Assembly (NCBI GenBank): GCA_017629095.1
Contig: JAGBXW010000078.1
Coordinates: 1 to 64,000, forward strand
Direction of reading: 5' to 3'
Length of the DNA: 64,000 nt
Source: Treponema sp.
GTDB taxonomy: Bacteria > Spirochaetota > Spirochaetia > Treponematales > Treponemataceae
Positions 42,677 through 51,291 of the stretch are shown here, in pieces (the stretch's first letter is position 1; every line of letters begins with the position of its first letter). Position numbers and translations under genes: made by a program. The notes under the pieces were generated by a model. It had not been told where the DNA came from. It worked only from the letters and a program-made list of their open reading frames with translations, and searched no databases.

Positions 42677-43126
42677 ATGAGTGAAGAGTCACCTGCTCCT
42701 GAGTGGATTCCTTGGGATAAGAAATATGAAATGGGGATTTCCATGTTGGATAGCCAAAATCGGGAATTCGTTGATTTATGTAATCAATTTAGGGAAGAAA
42801 TTATGCGTCGCGGAGAAGGTGCCGACTGGCGTGTTGCCTTGGGAGTCGCTTTGAAAGGTGCTGTTAAATATACAAAGGGACATTTTGTAGCTCAAGAACG
42901 GATGATGCAGCAGATTGATTACCCAAAGTTTCAGCAGCATAAACGGTATCATCAGGAATTTGTAGACATGGTGGTTGCTACCTTAGAAGGTTTTCCTAAG
43001 GCTACCATGCAAACAGCCTTTGAATTTTCGGGTAATTTGCGAGAATGGATTATTTCCCACATTGCTCATGACGATCAGGAATTTGCAAAGTATTTCTTTG
43101 ATCCCAATAGAAAGAAAAAAGTATAA
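42677..43126 (+). CDS. Hemerythrin-like protein 4, first iron-ligand His replaced by Asn
   Basis: 149 residues from ATG 42677 (GAGG 6 nt upstream; a TTG at 42665 is not needed). The fold is kept, with GHFVAQERMMQQIDYPKFQQHKRYHQEF and WIISHIAHDDQEF supplying the later ligands. The first ligand motif reads LDSQ-N28-REF where copies 1-3 have DxQHxxL, so one of the seven diiron ligands is missing. The TEEKLM motif is also changed to AQERMM, with Glu kept. It may bind a mononuclear or altered site, or have become a regulatory partner. It is the last gene before the parE promoter. Confidence 0.88.
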   Translation: MSEESPAPEWIPWDKKYEMGISMLDSQNREFVDLCNQFREEIMRRGEGADWRVALGVALKGAVKYTKGHFVAQERMMQQIDYPKFQQHKRYHQEFVDMVVATLEGFPKATMQTAFEFSGNLREWIISHIAHDDQEFAKYFFDPNRKKKV

Positions 43127-43146
43127 CCTTCATTTCTGACCTTACC

Positions 43147-43184
43147 TTGGCGATACCAAGGATTTTTGGTATACTGCTGATATG
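43147..43184 (+). promoter_or_regulatory. parE operon promoter, predicted leaderless
   Basis: TTGGCG (43147-43152), 17-nt spacer, TATACT (43170-43175), then 6 nt to ATG 43182. No Shine-Dalgarno sequence. One of the clearest cases in the window. Confidence 0.72.
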
Positions 43185-44999
43185 GGTGAGAAGAAAAAAA
43201 GCGTCTATGATGAGTCTAAAATCCAGACATTGAGTCCTCTGGAGCATATTCGGCTCCGTTCAGGAATGTACATCGGGCGATTGGGAGACGGTTCCAATCG
43301 CAACGATGGTATTTATATCCTGTTGAAAGAGATAATCGACAATTCTGTTGACGAATTCATTATGGGCAATGGAAATAAGATAGCCATCGACATTGCAGAC
43401 AATCGGGTGAAGGTGCGGGACTACGGCCGTGGAATTCCGCTGGGTAAGGTGGTGGAATGTGTTTCTGTCATCAATACTGGAGCAAAGTATAATGACGATG
43501 TGTTCCAGTTTTCTGTGGGACTGAATGGTGTTGGTACCAAGGCGGTAAATGCCCTTTCTTCTTATTTCAAGGTGCTATCGGTGCGGGGCGGAAAGTGTGC
43601 CGAGGCGGTGTTCCAGCGGGGGCAACTTATTTCCCAGAGGAACGGCAAAACAAAACCAGAGGTGGCAGACGGAACCTACATTGAATTTGAGCCTGACACA
43701 GAGATTTTTGGTGAGTACCAGTTCAAGATGGAGTTTGTAGAAAAGCGGCTATGGAACTACGCCTACTTGAACGCAGGCTTAAAGCTGGTATGCAATGGCC
43801 AAGAATATGTCAGCAATAACGGACTTCTGGATTTGCTCAACAGCGAGGTGGATGAAACCTCTCTCTATCCCTTGGGGTATTACAAGGGGGAGCGGTTGGA
43901 GTTTGCCGTAACCCACTCCAATGCCTACGGGGAAACCTATTTTTCCTTTGTAAACGGACAGGAAACCTCCGACGGAGGAACCCATCTTTCGGCCTTTAAG
44001 GAAGGCTTTCTGAAAGGGGTAAACGAATTTTTCAAAAAGCAGTATAAAAGCGAAGACGTGCGGGAAGGCATTGCAGCGGCTATTTTGGTAAAGGTAAAGG
44101 ATCCCGTCTTTGAAAGCCAAACAAAAAACAAGTTGGGAAATACTGATGTGCGTTCTTGGATTGTGGCAGAAACAAAGGCCGCTGTGGACGACTGGCTTCA
44201 CCGTAATCCTGATTCAGCAAAGGCTCTAGAACAAAAAATCACAGCCAACGAGAGACTCCGCACGGAATTGAATGCAGTAAAAAAAGAAGCCAAGGAAGCA
44301 GCAAAAAAAATCGCCTTGAACATTCCCAAACTGAAGGATTGCAAATATCACTTGGGAGATGCCAAGGGCGATGACACCATGATTTTTATCACCGAGGGAG
44401 ATTCAGCTTCTGGCTCCATGGTGGGCTGTCGCAATCCCATGACCCAAGCCATATTCAGCTTGCGGGGAAAGCCCTTGAACATGTTTGGCAAGCGGCGAGC
44501 AGAGATTTACCGCAACGAAGAATTGTTCAACTTAATGACAGCTTTAGGTATTGAAAACGATATTTCCGGGTTGCGGTACAACAAGATTATTATTGCCACC
44601 GATGCGGACAACGACGGCTTTCATATCCGCAATTTGATGCTTACCTTTTTCTTGGGCTTTTTTGAGGAGCTGGTAATGAATGGCCGTATCTTCATTTTGG
44701 AAACACCCTTGTTTCGGGTGCGGAATAAAAAGGACACTCGCTATTGCTACACCGAGGCTGAGCGGGATGCTGCCATGAAAGAGCTGGGAAAAGGGGTGGA
44801 GGTAACTCGATTTAAGGGATTGGGTGAAATCGGCTCCAAGGAATTTGGCCAGTTTATTGGGCCAGACATGCATCTGGTGCCAGTGGAGGTAAAGGCGTTG
44901 AAAGAAGTACAACCGCTCTTGGAATTCTACATGGGCAAGAACACCCCCAGCCGTCGGGAGTTTATCGTGAACAATCTGCTGGAAGAAATTGACGCATAG
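43182..44999 (+). CDS. parE: DNA topoisomerase IV subunit B (ParE)
   Basis: 605 residues. GHKL ATPase: KEIIDNSVDEF, DYGRGIPLGKV, and VGLNGVGTKAVNALS near 115-130. TOPRIM domain: FITEGDSASGSM, LRGKPLNMFGK, IATDADNDGFHIRNLML, with the three metal-binding acidic sites (E..DxD). C-terminal RFKGLGEIGSKEFGQF and RREFIVNN. The EGDSASGS variant and short length point to a ParE-like rather than GyrB protein. Together with ParC it unlinks daughter chromosomes using ATP. It is followed 8 nt later by parC. No Shine-Dalgarno sequence; the promoter is set for leaderless start. Confidence 0.93.
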   Translation: MGEKKKSVYDESKIQTLSPLEHIRLRSGMYIGRLGDGSNRNDGIYILLKEIIDNSVDEFIMGNGNKIAIDIADNRVKVRDYGRGIPLGKVVECVSVINTGAKYNDDVFQFSVGLNGVGTKAVNALSSYFKVLSVRGGKCAEAVFQRGQLISQRNGKTKPEVADGTYIEFEPDTEIFGEYQFKMEFVEKRLWNYAYLNAGLKLVCNGQEYVSNNGLLDLLNSEVDETSLYPLGYYKGERLEFAVTHSNAYGETYFSFVNGQETSDGGTHLSAFKEGFLKGVNEFFKKQYKSEDVREGIAAAILVKVKDPVFESQTKNKLGNTDVRSWIVAETKAAVDDWLHRNPDSAKALEQKITANERLRTELNAVKKEAKEAAKKIALNIPKLKDCKYHLGDAKGDDTMIFITEGDSASGSMVGCRNPMTQAIFSLRGKPLNMFGKRRAEIYRNEELFNLMTALGIENDISGLRYNKIIIATDADNDGFHIRNLMLTFFLGFFEELVMNGRIFILETPLFRVRNKKDTRYCYTEAERDAAMKELGKGVEVTRFKGLGEIGSKEFGQFIGPDMHLVPVEVKALKEVQPLLEFYMGKNTPSRREFIVNNLLEEIDA

Positions 45000-45007
45000 G
45001 GAAGAAC

Positions 45008-46987
45008 ATGGCTTATATACAAAACATTTTCGACAAAAACTTCATTGAATATGCTAGCTACGTTATCCGTGACCGTGCCATTCCCGATATTGAGGATGGC
45101 CTTAAGCCAGTGCAGCGGCGAATTTTGCACACCATGTTCGCCATGGATGACGGCCGCTACAACAAGGTGGCCAACGTGGTGGGGGAGTGCATGAAGTACC
45201 ATCCCCACGGAGACGCTTCCATCGGTTCAGCCCTGGTGGTGCTGGCTAACAAGGAATTGTTTATAGACAAGCAGGGAAATTTCGGCAACCTGTACACGGG
45301 GGATGGAGCCTCTGCTCCCCGATACATCGAATGTCGCCTGAAATCCCTGGCTAAGCGGGTGCTCCATAATCCTGCCATTACCCAGTTTGTGCCATCTTAC
45401 GACGGTCGCAACAAGGAGCCTGTGGTATTTCCTGCTAAGCTGCCTGTGGTGCTGGTAATTGGAGCGGAGGGAATTGCAGTGGGAATGTCCACTAATATCC
45501 TGAGTCACAACCTGAAGGAAGTAATTCAGGCTGAAATCGCTTGTCTCAAGGGGGAGGAATTCCACCTGTATCCTGACTGCCCCACGGGAGGCCTCATTGA
45601 TGTGTCTGATTATCAAGATGGCTTGGGCAAGATAATTACCAGAGCAAAGCTGGACACCAAGGATCCCAAGCGGATTGTCATAACGGAGCTGCCCTTTGGT
45701 TCCAATTCCGAGCGGCTCACAGAATCCATTGTGCGGGCTGCAAAAAATGGTAAGATTAAGGCAACTTCTGTAACAGACTTTACTGCAGAAAAGGTAGAGA
45801 TTGAAATTAAGCTCCAACGTGGAGTCTATGCCGAGGATGTAGTGCAAAGTCTCTACGCCTTTACGGATTGTGAGCAGTCTATTTCCTGCAATCTGCTGGT
45901 TATTAAGGATAACATGCCCCAGGTCATGACCATTACCGAGGTGGTTCGCCATCATTCCAATCAGCTAGTGGGGATTTTACAACAGGAGCTAGAGCTGGAG
46001 CGTTCTCAGCTACATGACAAGCTCCATCTTCGGACTCTGGAGCGGATTTTTATTGAAGAGCGTATCTACAAGCGTATCGAAGAAGAAAAAACTGAGGCTG
46101 CAGTTCACAAGGCGGTTATATCTGGTTTTGAGCCCTTTAAAGCCCAGCTCATTCGTCCCGTAAGTGATGAGGATGTGGAGCATCTTTTGAAAATTCCCAT
46201 TCGTCGTATTTCTTTGTATGACATCAACAAGAATCGGCAGGAAGTGGTGGCCATTAACAAGCGGCTAAAAGAGGTGGCTAAGCTGCTGAAAAATTTGGTG
46301 GCCTATGCCATTTCTTGGCTGGAGGAAACCTTGCAGGAAGTGGAGCCAGAGCTGGCTAAGCGGCGGACTGAAATCAAGAAATTCTCCGCTGTGGATGTGC
46401 GGGAAGTGGTAAAGCGGGATATGAGTCTTCGCTATGACGGCAAGACAGGTTATCTTGGTACCAGTATTGCTACTGGAGAGGAGCAGATGCAGGTGACACC
46501 TTACGACCGTGTGCTTTTTGTGAGAAAAAGCGGGATGTATACCGTGTGTCAGGCGCCAGAAAAAGTCTTTGTGGATACTGGTATGTGGTGGTGTGGCTTT
46601 GCAGACAGGGAAACGTTGTCCAAAACCTTGTTCACCATTGTGTATCGAGATCCAGCCACTAAATTTTGCTCCATTAAGCGGTGTCGCATTGAGCAGTTTA
46701 TCTCCAATCGAGATTATCCTCTGGTACCTGATGGCATGGAGGTGTTACATATCAGCACGGACAAGAATTTCCGATTCAAGCTCCATTACGTGGAAAAGCC
46801 ACGGATAAAGATTCGTGAGGAGGAATTTTCTGCCAGCGATTACGAGGAAAAGGGAGCTCGAACTTTGGGAGTGCGGCTTTCTAGTCGAGAAACAGAGCGG
46901 CTAGAAGTGTTGAAAGCTCGGAGTCGTGTTACAGCAACAAAATCAAAGCCTGCATTAAATGAGGGCAAAGAAAAACAGGAGAAATAA
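45008..46987 (+). CDS. parC: DNA topoisomerase IV subunit A (ParC)
   Basis: 659 residues. Breakage-reunion core: EYASYVIRDRAIPDIEDGLKPVQRRIL, GECMKYHPHGDAS, GNFGNLYTGDGASAPRYIECRL with catalytic Tyr106, followed by the tower and coiled-coil. The C-terminal region after about 500 is short (about 150 residues) and does not show the six GyrA-box repeats of gyrase, so it is ParC-like. GGGAAG precedes ATG 45008. It forms the A2B2 enzyme with ParE. The C-terminal tail is Lys/Arg-rich. A membrane protein gene starts 1 nt after the stop. Confidence 0.93.
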   Translation: MAYIQNIFDKNFIEYASYVIRDRAIPDIEDGLKPVQRRILHTMFAMDDGRYNKVANVVGECMKYHPHGDASIGSALVVLANKELFIDKQGNFGNLYTGDGASAPRYIECRLKSLAKRVLHNPAITQFVPSYDGRNKEPVVFPAKLPVVLVIGAEGIAVGMSTNILSHNLKEVIQAEIACLKGEEFHLYPDCPTGGLIDVSDYQDGLGKIITRAKLDTKDPKRIVITELPFGSNSERLTESIVRAAKNGKIKATSVTDFTAEKVEIEIKLQRGVYAEDVVQSLYAFTDCEQSISCNLLVIKDNMPQVMTITEVVRHHSNQLVGILQQELELERSQLHDKLHLRTLERIFIEERIYKRIEEEKTEAAVHKAVISGFEPFKAQLIRPVSDEDVEHLLKIPIRRISLYDINKNRQEVVAINKRLKEVAKLLKNLVAYAISWLEETLQEVEPELAKRRTEIKKFSAVDVREVVKRDMSLRYDGKTGYLGTSIATGEEQMQVTPYDRVLFVRKSGMYTVCQAPEKVFVDTGMWWCGFADRETLSKTLFTIVYRDPATKFCSIKRCRIEQFISNRDYPLVPDGMEVLHISTDKNFRFKLHYVEKPRIKIREEEFSASDYEEKGARTLGVRLSSRETERLEVLKARSRVTATKSKPALNEGKEKQEK

Positions 46988-46988
46988 C

Positions 46989-47888
46989 ATGGAAGATACA
47001 AGGATATTGCTGGGAAAAATAAATGCCAGTTTGAAAAAGAATCTGGGGAAAATCATTATTGCCCTGTTGCTAGTATTTCTTATAAGCGGTTTGCTGGCTC
47101 CAATCAGCGTGGTGATTATTTCTATTGGGGGAGCTCCAGCATTTATTTTAGCAGGTCTGGTGATGTTTCTTATTGCAGTTATTTTATTCATGCTGCAAAT
47201 TAGCTTTGCCCAAATGTGTGGTAAAATGTATCGAGAGGACCCCTGTGTTTTGGGAAATTTGCTGGATTCCTTCCGTGACTGGCGACGATGTAGCATCATG
47301 TCTTTAGGCTATGCTGTTAGTGCCATTGTTATTTGTATTGTAATTGTGCAAGGTGGGATTATGGTGACTTTTCTTGCTTCTGGAGGGAACGCTGCAAATT
47401 TTGATAGCGAAGCTGTACTTGGTTCCATGATTAGCTTTATGCCTGTGTTAGTAATGGCCTGCATGGGGATTTTCTTTTTGCTAGTGCTTTTGCCCACTGC
47501 TTTTGTTCACTTAGTCTTGATGGATAATCGGGAAATGCCTTTGCTTACTGCAATTCAAGAGAATTTCCGCCTGCTGAAGGGAAAGAAATTTCAGTTGGTA
47601 AAATTCCTCTTTCGTGTTGGCGGATTTTGGCTTGTAGGTGCTTTTATTTTCTTAATCGGAAGCTTTGCCATAGTTTCTGCTATGTATCTGCAGCCAGAAA
47701 CAGCAGAAGGGACACTGGGAGTATTGCAGCTTGCCGCTCAAATTTGTGACATGGTTTATTTTATCTGTGCCTATACTACCTTGATTCGGCTGGTAACAGG
47801 AGTGGCAGCTTTTTATCAGGCAGTACGAGATGAGGCTGCAGGAAAGGAGCCACCTTTGGAGATTGCATCTTCTCAGGATAGCTTGTAG
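46989..47888 (+). CDS. Multi-pass membrane protein, DUF975-like
   Basis: 299 residues from ATG 46989; AGGAG (46977-46981) sits 7 nt upstream, whereas the longer frame from 46959 overlaps parC. Five or six hydrophobic segments: IIIALLLVFLISGLLAPISVVIISI, FILAGLVMFLIAVILFML, IVICIVIVQGGIMVTFLA, VLVMACMGIFFLLVLLPTAFVHLVLM, LVGAFIFLIGSFAIVSAM. The segment IQENFRLLKGKKFQLVKFLFRVGGFWLVG resembles the DUF975 motif. Function unknown. It lies between parC and the yigZ-like gene in what looks like one five-gene transcript. Confidence 0.7.
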   Translation: MEDTRILLGKINASLKKNLGKIIIALLLVFLISGLLAPISVVIISIGGAPAFILAGLVMFLIAVILFMLQISFAQMCGKMYREDPCVLGNLLDSFRDWRRCSIMSLGYAVSAIVICIVIVQGGIMVTFLASGGNAANFDSEAVLGSMISFMPVLVMACMGIFFLLVLLPTAFVHLVLMDNREMPLLTAIQENFRLLKGKKFQLVKFLFRVGGFWLVGAFIFLIGSFAIVSAMYLQPETAEGTLGVLQLAAQICDMVYFICAYTTLIRLVTGVAAFYQAVRDEAAGKEPPLEIASSQDSL

Positions 47889-47900
47889 TGGTGAGCCCTT

Positions 47901-48509
47901 ATGGAAACCCTTGTTGAATACGCCAGTGCAGAGCTAGAAATCAAAAAATCTCGCTTTCTAGCAGAGGTTTTTCCTGTATTGAGCCAAGCTGAGGCTCGCA
48001 GTTTACTCAAACAGCAGAAGGAAAAGTATGAGGATGCCACCCACGTGGTTCACGGCTTTGTGCTGGGGCCTGCTGCAGAGGTTTTAGGTATGTCTGACGA
48101 CGGAGAGCCAGCGGGAACTGCAGGGCGACCAGTGCTAGATGTGCTGAAGGGGAGAAATTGTACCAATATTTTGCTGACGGTAACTCGTTGGTTTGGAGGA
48201 ACCCTGCTGGGAACAGGTGGTTTGGTAAAGGCTTATGGCGACAGTGCCAAGGCAGTGTTGAATGTTGCCAGCTTTCATGAATTGGTGCTTCGTCGTTCTT
48301 TTTCCTTTGGGGTGGACTATGATCAGTACCAGCTGGTAAAGCGGTATGTGCAAGCTCCTGAGTTTACCAATCTTACAGAAGATTTTGGTGCACAGGTTTT
48401 GTTGTCTGGCTTTGTGGAAGCTCCCGTTGCCTCAAACTTGGCCTTGTTTGTAAAGGATTTGACCAAGGGAGCTGTGGTGGTGGAGCTTGGCGAAGAAGTT
48501 TATATGTAA
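47901..48509 (+). CDS. YigZ/IMPACT-family protein
   Basis: 202 residues. The N-terminal IMPACT domain: EIKKSRFLAEVFPV, ATHVVHGFVLG, MSDDGEPAGTAGRPVLDVL, NILLTVTRWFGGTLLGTGGLVKAYGDSAKAVL. A C-terminal ferredoxin-like domain (DUF1949 type) follows with SFGVDYDQYQLVKRYV. Family members bind nucleic acid or ribosomes in eukaryotes; the bacterial role is unsettled. ATG 47901 follows the membrane protein by 12 nt, preceded by GGTGAG, and the ttcA-like gene follows after 19 nt. Confidence 0.92.
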   Translation: METLVEYASAELEIKKSRFLAEVFPVLSQAEARSLLKQQKEKYEDATHVVHGFVLGPAAEVLGMSDDGEPAGTAGRPVLDVLKGRNCTNILLTVTRWFGGTLLGTGGLVKAYGDSAKAVLNVASFHELVLRRSFSFGVDYDQYQLVKRYVQAPEFTNLTEDFGAQVLLSGFVEAPVASNLALFVKDLTKGAVVVELGEEVYM

Positions 48510-48528
48510 AGGATAAAAGGAGAGGGTA

Positions 48529-49236
48529 GTGGGGCAGCCAAAACTATTTAGAATCATAGACAAAGCGATTTTTGAATATAAAATGATTGAAGAAGGAGAT
48601 AGAATCCTCATTGGAGCTAGTGGTGGCAAGGATTCCACTGCTTTGGTGGAGTATTTTGCTCACCGAAAACGGCAAGGACGGGAAAACTTTGATTTTACCG
48701 CCCTCCACGTGTCCACAGAAATTGCCCCTCCCTTTGATCCTGGTTTAAAGCAGCTTTTTGCCAGCTGGGGAGTGGAACCTGTAACTATTCCTGTTGGTGT
48801 GCTGGAACGACTCAAGCCTGGTCGTTCCATGAATTGTTGGTGGTGTTCTACCCAGCGTCGCACCGAGCTGAATGAATACGCCATGGCTCATGGCTACAAC
48901 AAAATTGCCCTCGGTCACCATCTTGACGACATTCTCGAAACCCTGTTGATGAATGCCTTGGGAAAGGGGGAACTTTCTACCATGCCACCTCGGCTCAAGT
49001 ACGAAAAATATCCCGTGACTATTATCCGCCCCTTGTGCTTTGCCGACGTGGAAACCATTATTGCCCATGCCCAGGAAAGCGGCTATATTTCTGCCACCTG
49101 TACCTGCGATTATCAGGAAAATTCTGGCAGAAAGGATGCCCGCCGCCGCTTGGAAGCACTGACGGAAGGCAATCCTGCAGAAAAACGCCGCCTCTTTCAG
49201 GCTTTACGGAACATAAAGGCGGAGTATTTGCCGTAG
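48529..49236 (+). CDS. TtcA-like tRNA thiolation ATPase (PP-loop, iron-sulfur type)
   Basis: 235 residues from GTG 48529 (AGGAGAGGG upstream). PP-loop RILIGASGGKDSTAL near residues 25-40 binds ATP; NCWWC is the CxxC pair and a third Cys lies in TCTCDYQENSGRKDARR, the set that carries the [4Fe-4S] cluster in TtcA. LGHHLDDILETLLMNAL is also typical. TtcA makes 2-thiocytidine at tRNA position 32; closely related proteins modify other sites, so the exact product is inferred. The stop lies 3 nt from the convergent small secreted gene, with no terminator between them. Confidence 0.88.
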   Translation: MGQPKLFRIIDKAIFEYKMIEEGDRILIGASGGKDSTALVEYFAHRKRQGRENFDFTALHVSTEIAPPFDPGLKQLFASWGVEPVTIPVGVLERLKPGRSMNCWWCSTQRRTELNEYAMAHGYNKIALGHHLDDILETLLMNALGKGELSTMPPRLKYEKYPVTIIRPLCFADVETIIAHAQESGYISATCTCDYQENSGRKDARRRLEALTEGNPAEKRRLFQALRNIKAEYLP

Positions 49237-49239
49237 TGT

Positions 49240-49680
49240 TTATCTAAAACTATTGAAGAGTTTAGCCGCTTCTTGGAAGTCATCAGCAAAGCCTTTGAAA
49301 AGCTCCACCACATCTCCATCGCTAAAACGTAAGATTGCTGAGTAGGATGTTTCTTCTAGGATTTCAAATGCAATTTTGTGGCCTGCGTTAAAATCTTCTA
49401 TGTAATATTTTTTTCCATCAAAGTGAGCATAACCAGCTGCAGTAATAACCTCATTATTTTTTTTATCTGCATACAAAATTCCTCCAGTGCCACCACCTTT
49501 GCTGTCGATTAACAGTAAGACTACTCCTCCGTAAGTTGTTTCTCCCCAGTAAGAAGTGTCTACTTTGATTTTTTGTGCAAAAAGATGAACTGGGAAAAGT
49601 AGGCCTGCAATAAAAAGTATCAAAAAGAGTACTATATTTTTCTGGAAAAAAAGAGATTGATTTGTTGATTTTATTTTCAT
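49240..49680 (-). CDS. Small secreted protein, unknown
   Basis: 146 residues. Signal peptide MKIKSTNQSLFFQKNIVLFLILFIAGLLFPVHLFAQ with likely cleavage after FAQ. The mature part is about 110 residues, beta-rich and Gly-rich (TYGGVVLLLIDSKGGGTGGILYADKKNNEVITAAGYAHFDGKKYYIEDF), ending in an amphipathic helix (GFADDFQEAAKLFNSF). No known motif. It overlaps the NlpC/P60 gene stop by 1 nt (TAATG) and is the last gene of the envelope operon, so it may be a periplasmic partner of that peptidase. Confidence 0.72.
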   Translation of the reverse strand: MKIKSTNQSLFFQKNIVLFLILFIAGLLFPVHLFAQKIKVDTSYWGETTYGGVVLLLIDSKGGGTGGILYADKKNNEVITAAGYAHFDGKKYYIEDFNAGHKIAFEILEETSYSAILRFSDGDVVELFKGFADDFQEAAKLFNSFR

Positions 49681-50261
49681 TATAGTACGCTACCTCCTCC
49701 AACAAAGGTTCGTTTCCAGTATCGTTCAGATAATCGAGATAGAATTACCCCTGTTTTGGGGCCATCAGATGCCGCGTGAATGAATATATTGTTACCTAAA
49801 TATATTCCTACATGACTGATTCTCTTTCCTGATGCACTAAAAAAAACTAAATCACCTGGATGTAACGTATTCAAATCAGGAATTTTTTTTGAGGCGCCAT
49901 ATATATCATGAGCTGTTCGTGGAAGTTTAACTGCACATGACTCTCTGTATACCATACCTACAAAGGCTGAACAATCGATACCAGCAGTGGTAGTTCCTCC
50001 ATACAAGTATGGAATTCCTACCAGTGAGAATGCTTTATTGATGACACTTTGAATGGTGGGATTCGCAGGAATTGTTATGGTGTCTGCTGACTGTTGCTGC
50101 GGAACAGGGCTCTCCTCTTGGAACACTGGTTTCGGTTTGTGGGTTGTTTCTGGGCCTACATACCGGAACATGCTGGATAAAGTTCCGTTTTGACCATAGG
50201 ATTGTCCTATTGTTATTCCAAATAAGATCATAGTGATTACTAAGATGTTACCTTTACCCAT
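49680..50261 (-). CDS. NlpC/P60 peptidoglycan endopeptidase
   Basis: 193 residues with signal peptide through SYGQ. After a Pro/Gln-rich linker (about 35-60) the NlpC/P60 domain shows IQSVINKAFSLVGIPYLYGGTTTAGIDCSAFVGMVYR with the catalytic Cys in IDCSAFV, LHPGDLVFFSA, and the His residues in ISHVGIYLG and FIHAAS. It cuts peptide cross-links in the periplasm, usually between D-gamma-Glu and the third residue, which is ornithine in treponemes. AGGAGG lies upstream of ATG 50261. Within the envelope operon, preceded by an LPP20-like lipoprotein. Confidence 0.94.
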   Translation of the reverse strand: MGKGNILVITMILFGITIGQSYGQNGTLSSMFRYVGPETTHKPKPVFQEESPVPQQQSADTITIPANPTIQSVINKAFSLVGIPYLYGGTTTAGIDCSAFVGMVYRESCAVKLPRTAHDIYGASKKIPDLNTLHPGDLVFFSASGKRISHVGIYLGNNIFIHAASDGPKTGVILSRLSERYWKRTFVGGGSVL

Positions 50262-50292
50262 AGTATCCTCCTTTTATTCTGTCAGGAAAAAT

Positions 50293-51279
50293 CTAAAATT
50301 GCTTAAAATCATTAATGATTTCAGTTTTTACCTCTGTTGAAGTTCTACGAAATCCTCTTCTTTTGGCAGTTTCTAATGTAGTGGCTACAAATCGTTCTCC
50401 CTTGTATTGCAAGGAATAGACAGCCTTACCGTCTTTGTCTGTAATAGAAATGTCAACTACAGGATACACAGCTTGTAAGGTATTGTGTTTTGCTGGGTTG
50501 TCAGAAACAATTACCTTGAGTCTGTAAATTCCGCTATTTTCGTTAACTACAAAGCCCATATCAGCAAATACATCTTTTATTGTAGCTGTAAAAATCTCTT
50601 CATAATCTCCACTGATAGAAAACCTCATAGAACAGGCTTGGGCCTTTTCTTGTAAGGTTGCAGGAAGGGTTGCAACGAGGGTTCGATCTTCCCGATATTG
50701 AGAATCGATTCCGTCCATGAGTAAGCGACCAAATTCCAATGATTCTAGAAAATCCTGTCCCTTATTCCATGCAAGATAATAAGACTGGAATTCTGTAAAA
50801 GTGTCTTGTTGTTGGCGAGCTTGGTTATATAATGCGGTAAAAGCATTTCTGTTGTCTTCTATTCTTGGACGAAATTGTCTCCATGCTGTTTCACGATGGA
50901 TATAGGTCAAAATGTACCATTGATTGTCTGCCTTGCTAAAATAAGGCTCCGTAAATTCAACACCAAACAAGTCGATTTGGGATGTAACTTGAATGTCTGT
51001 TAAGGTAGCACGATGTTCAAAGGTGTCAACACCATTAGACATGGTTTTCAGCTGTGTTTGCATTGAGGCATCCACAGAGGTTTGAAAATATTGAGCAATG
51101 GCCTGTAAACCATTTGTTTTTGCAAACTCAATAGTATCACCACTACCTCGCTGCACAATATATTCACTGCTGGGGTATTCACTACGATAATTTCCCATCC
51201 AAGAAGGAGGTGCTGAGGTACAAGAAGAAAGGATTATAATACAAAGGGTGCTTAACAAACTAATGGTGGTAAGTTTCAT
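50293..51279 (-). CDS. LPP20-like lipoprotein
   Basis: 328 residues. Lipobox in MKLTTISLLSTLCIIILSSC. The mature start TSAPPSWMGNYRSEYPSSEYIVQRGSGDTIEFAKTNGLQAIAQYFQTSVDASMQTQ matches the LPP20/FlgP family pattern (P.W......YP...Y..g.G....A...A...la..f...V). The C-terminal part (YEEIFTATIKDVFADMGFVVNENSGIYRLKVIVSDN) looks like a second LpoB/LPP20-type domain. AGGAGAAAAAC precedes ATG 51279. It sits 12 nt after the fibronectin-fold lipoprotein. LPP20 proteins are outer-membrane lipoproteins, some tied to flagellar or cell-wall functions. Confidence 0.82.
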   Translation of the reverse strand: MKLTTISLLSTLCIIILSSCTSAPPSWMGNYRSEYPSSEYIVQRGSGDTIEFAKTNGLQAIAQYFQTSVDASMQTQLKTMSNGVDTFEHRATLTDIQVTSQIDLFGVEFTEPYFSKADNQWYILTYIHRETAWRQFRPRIEDNRNAFTALYNQARQQQDTFTEFQSYYLAWNKGQDFLESLEFGRLLMDGIDSQYREDRTLVATLPATLQEKAQACSMRFSISGDYEEIFTATIKDVFADMGFVVNENSGIYRLKVIVSDNPAKHNTLQAVYPVVDISITDKDGKAVYSLQYKGERFVATTLETAKRRGFRRTSTEVKTEIINDFKQF

Positions 51280-51291
51280 AGTTTTTCTCCT

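Noticed and set aside
45227-45955. 242-codon open frame antisense to parC
   Set aside because: Lies wholly within the conserved ParC core; no RBS and no motif.
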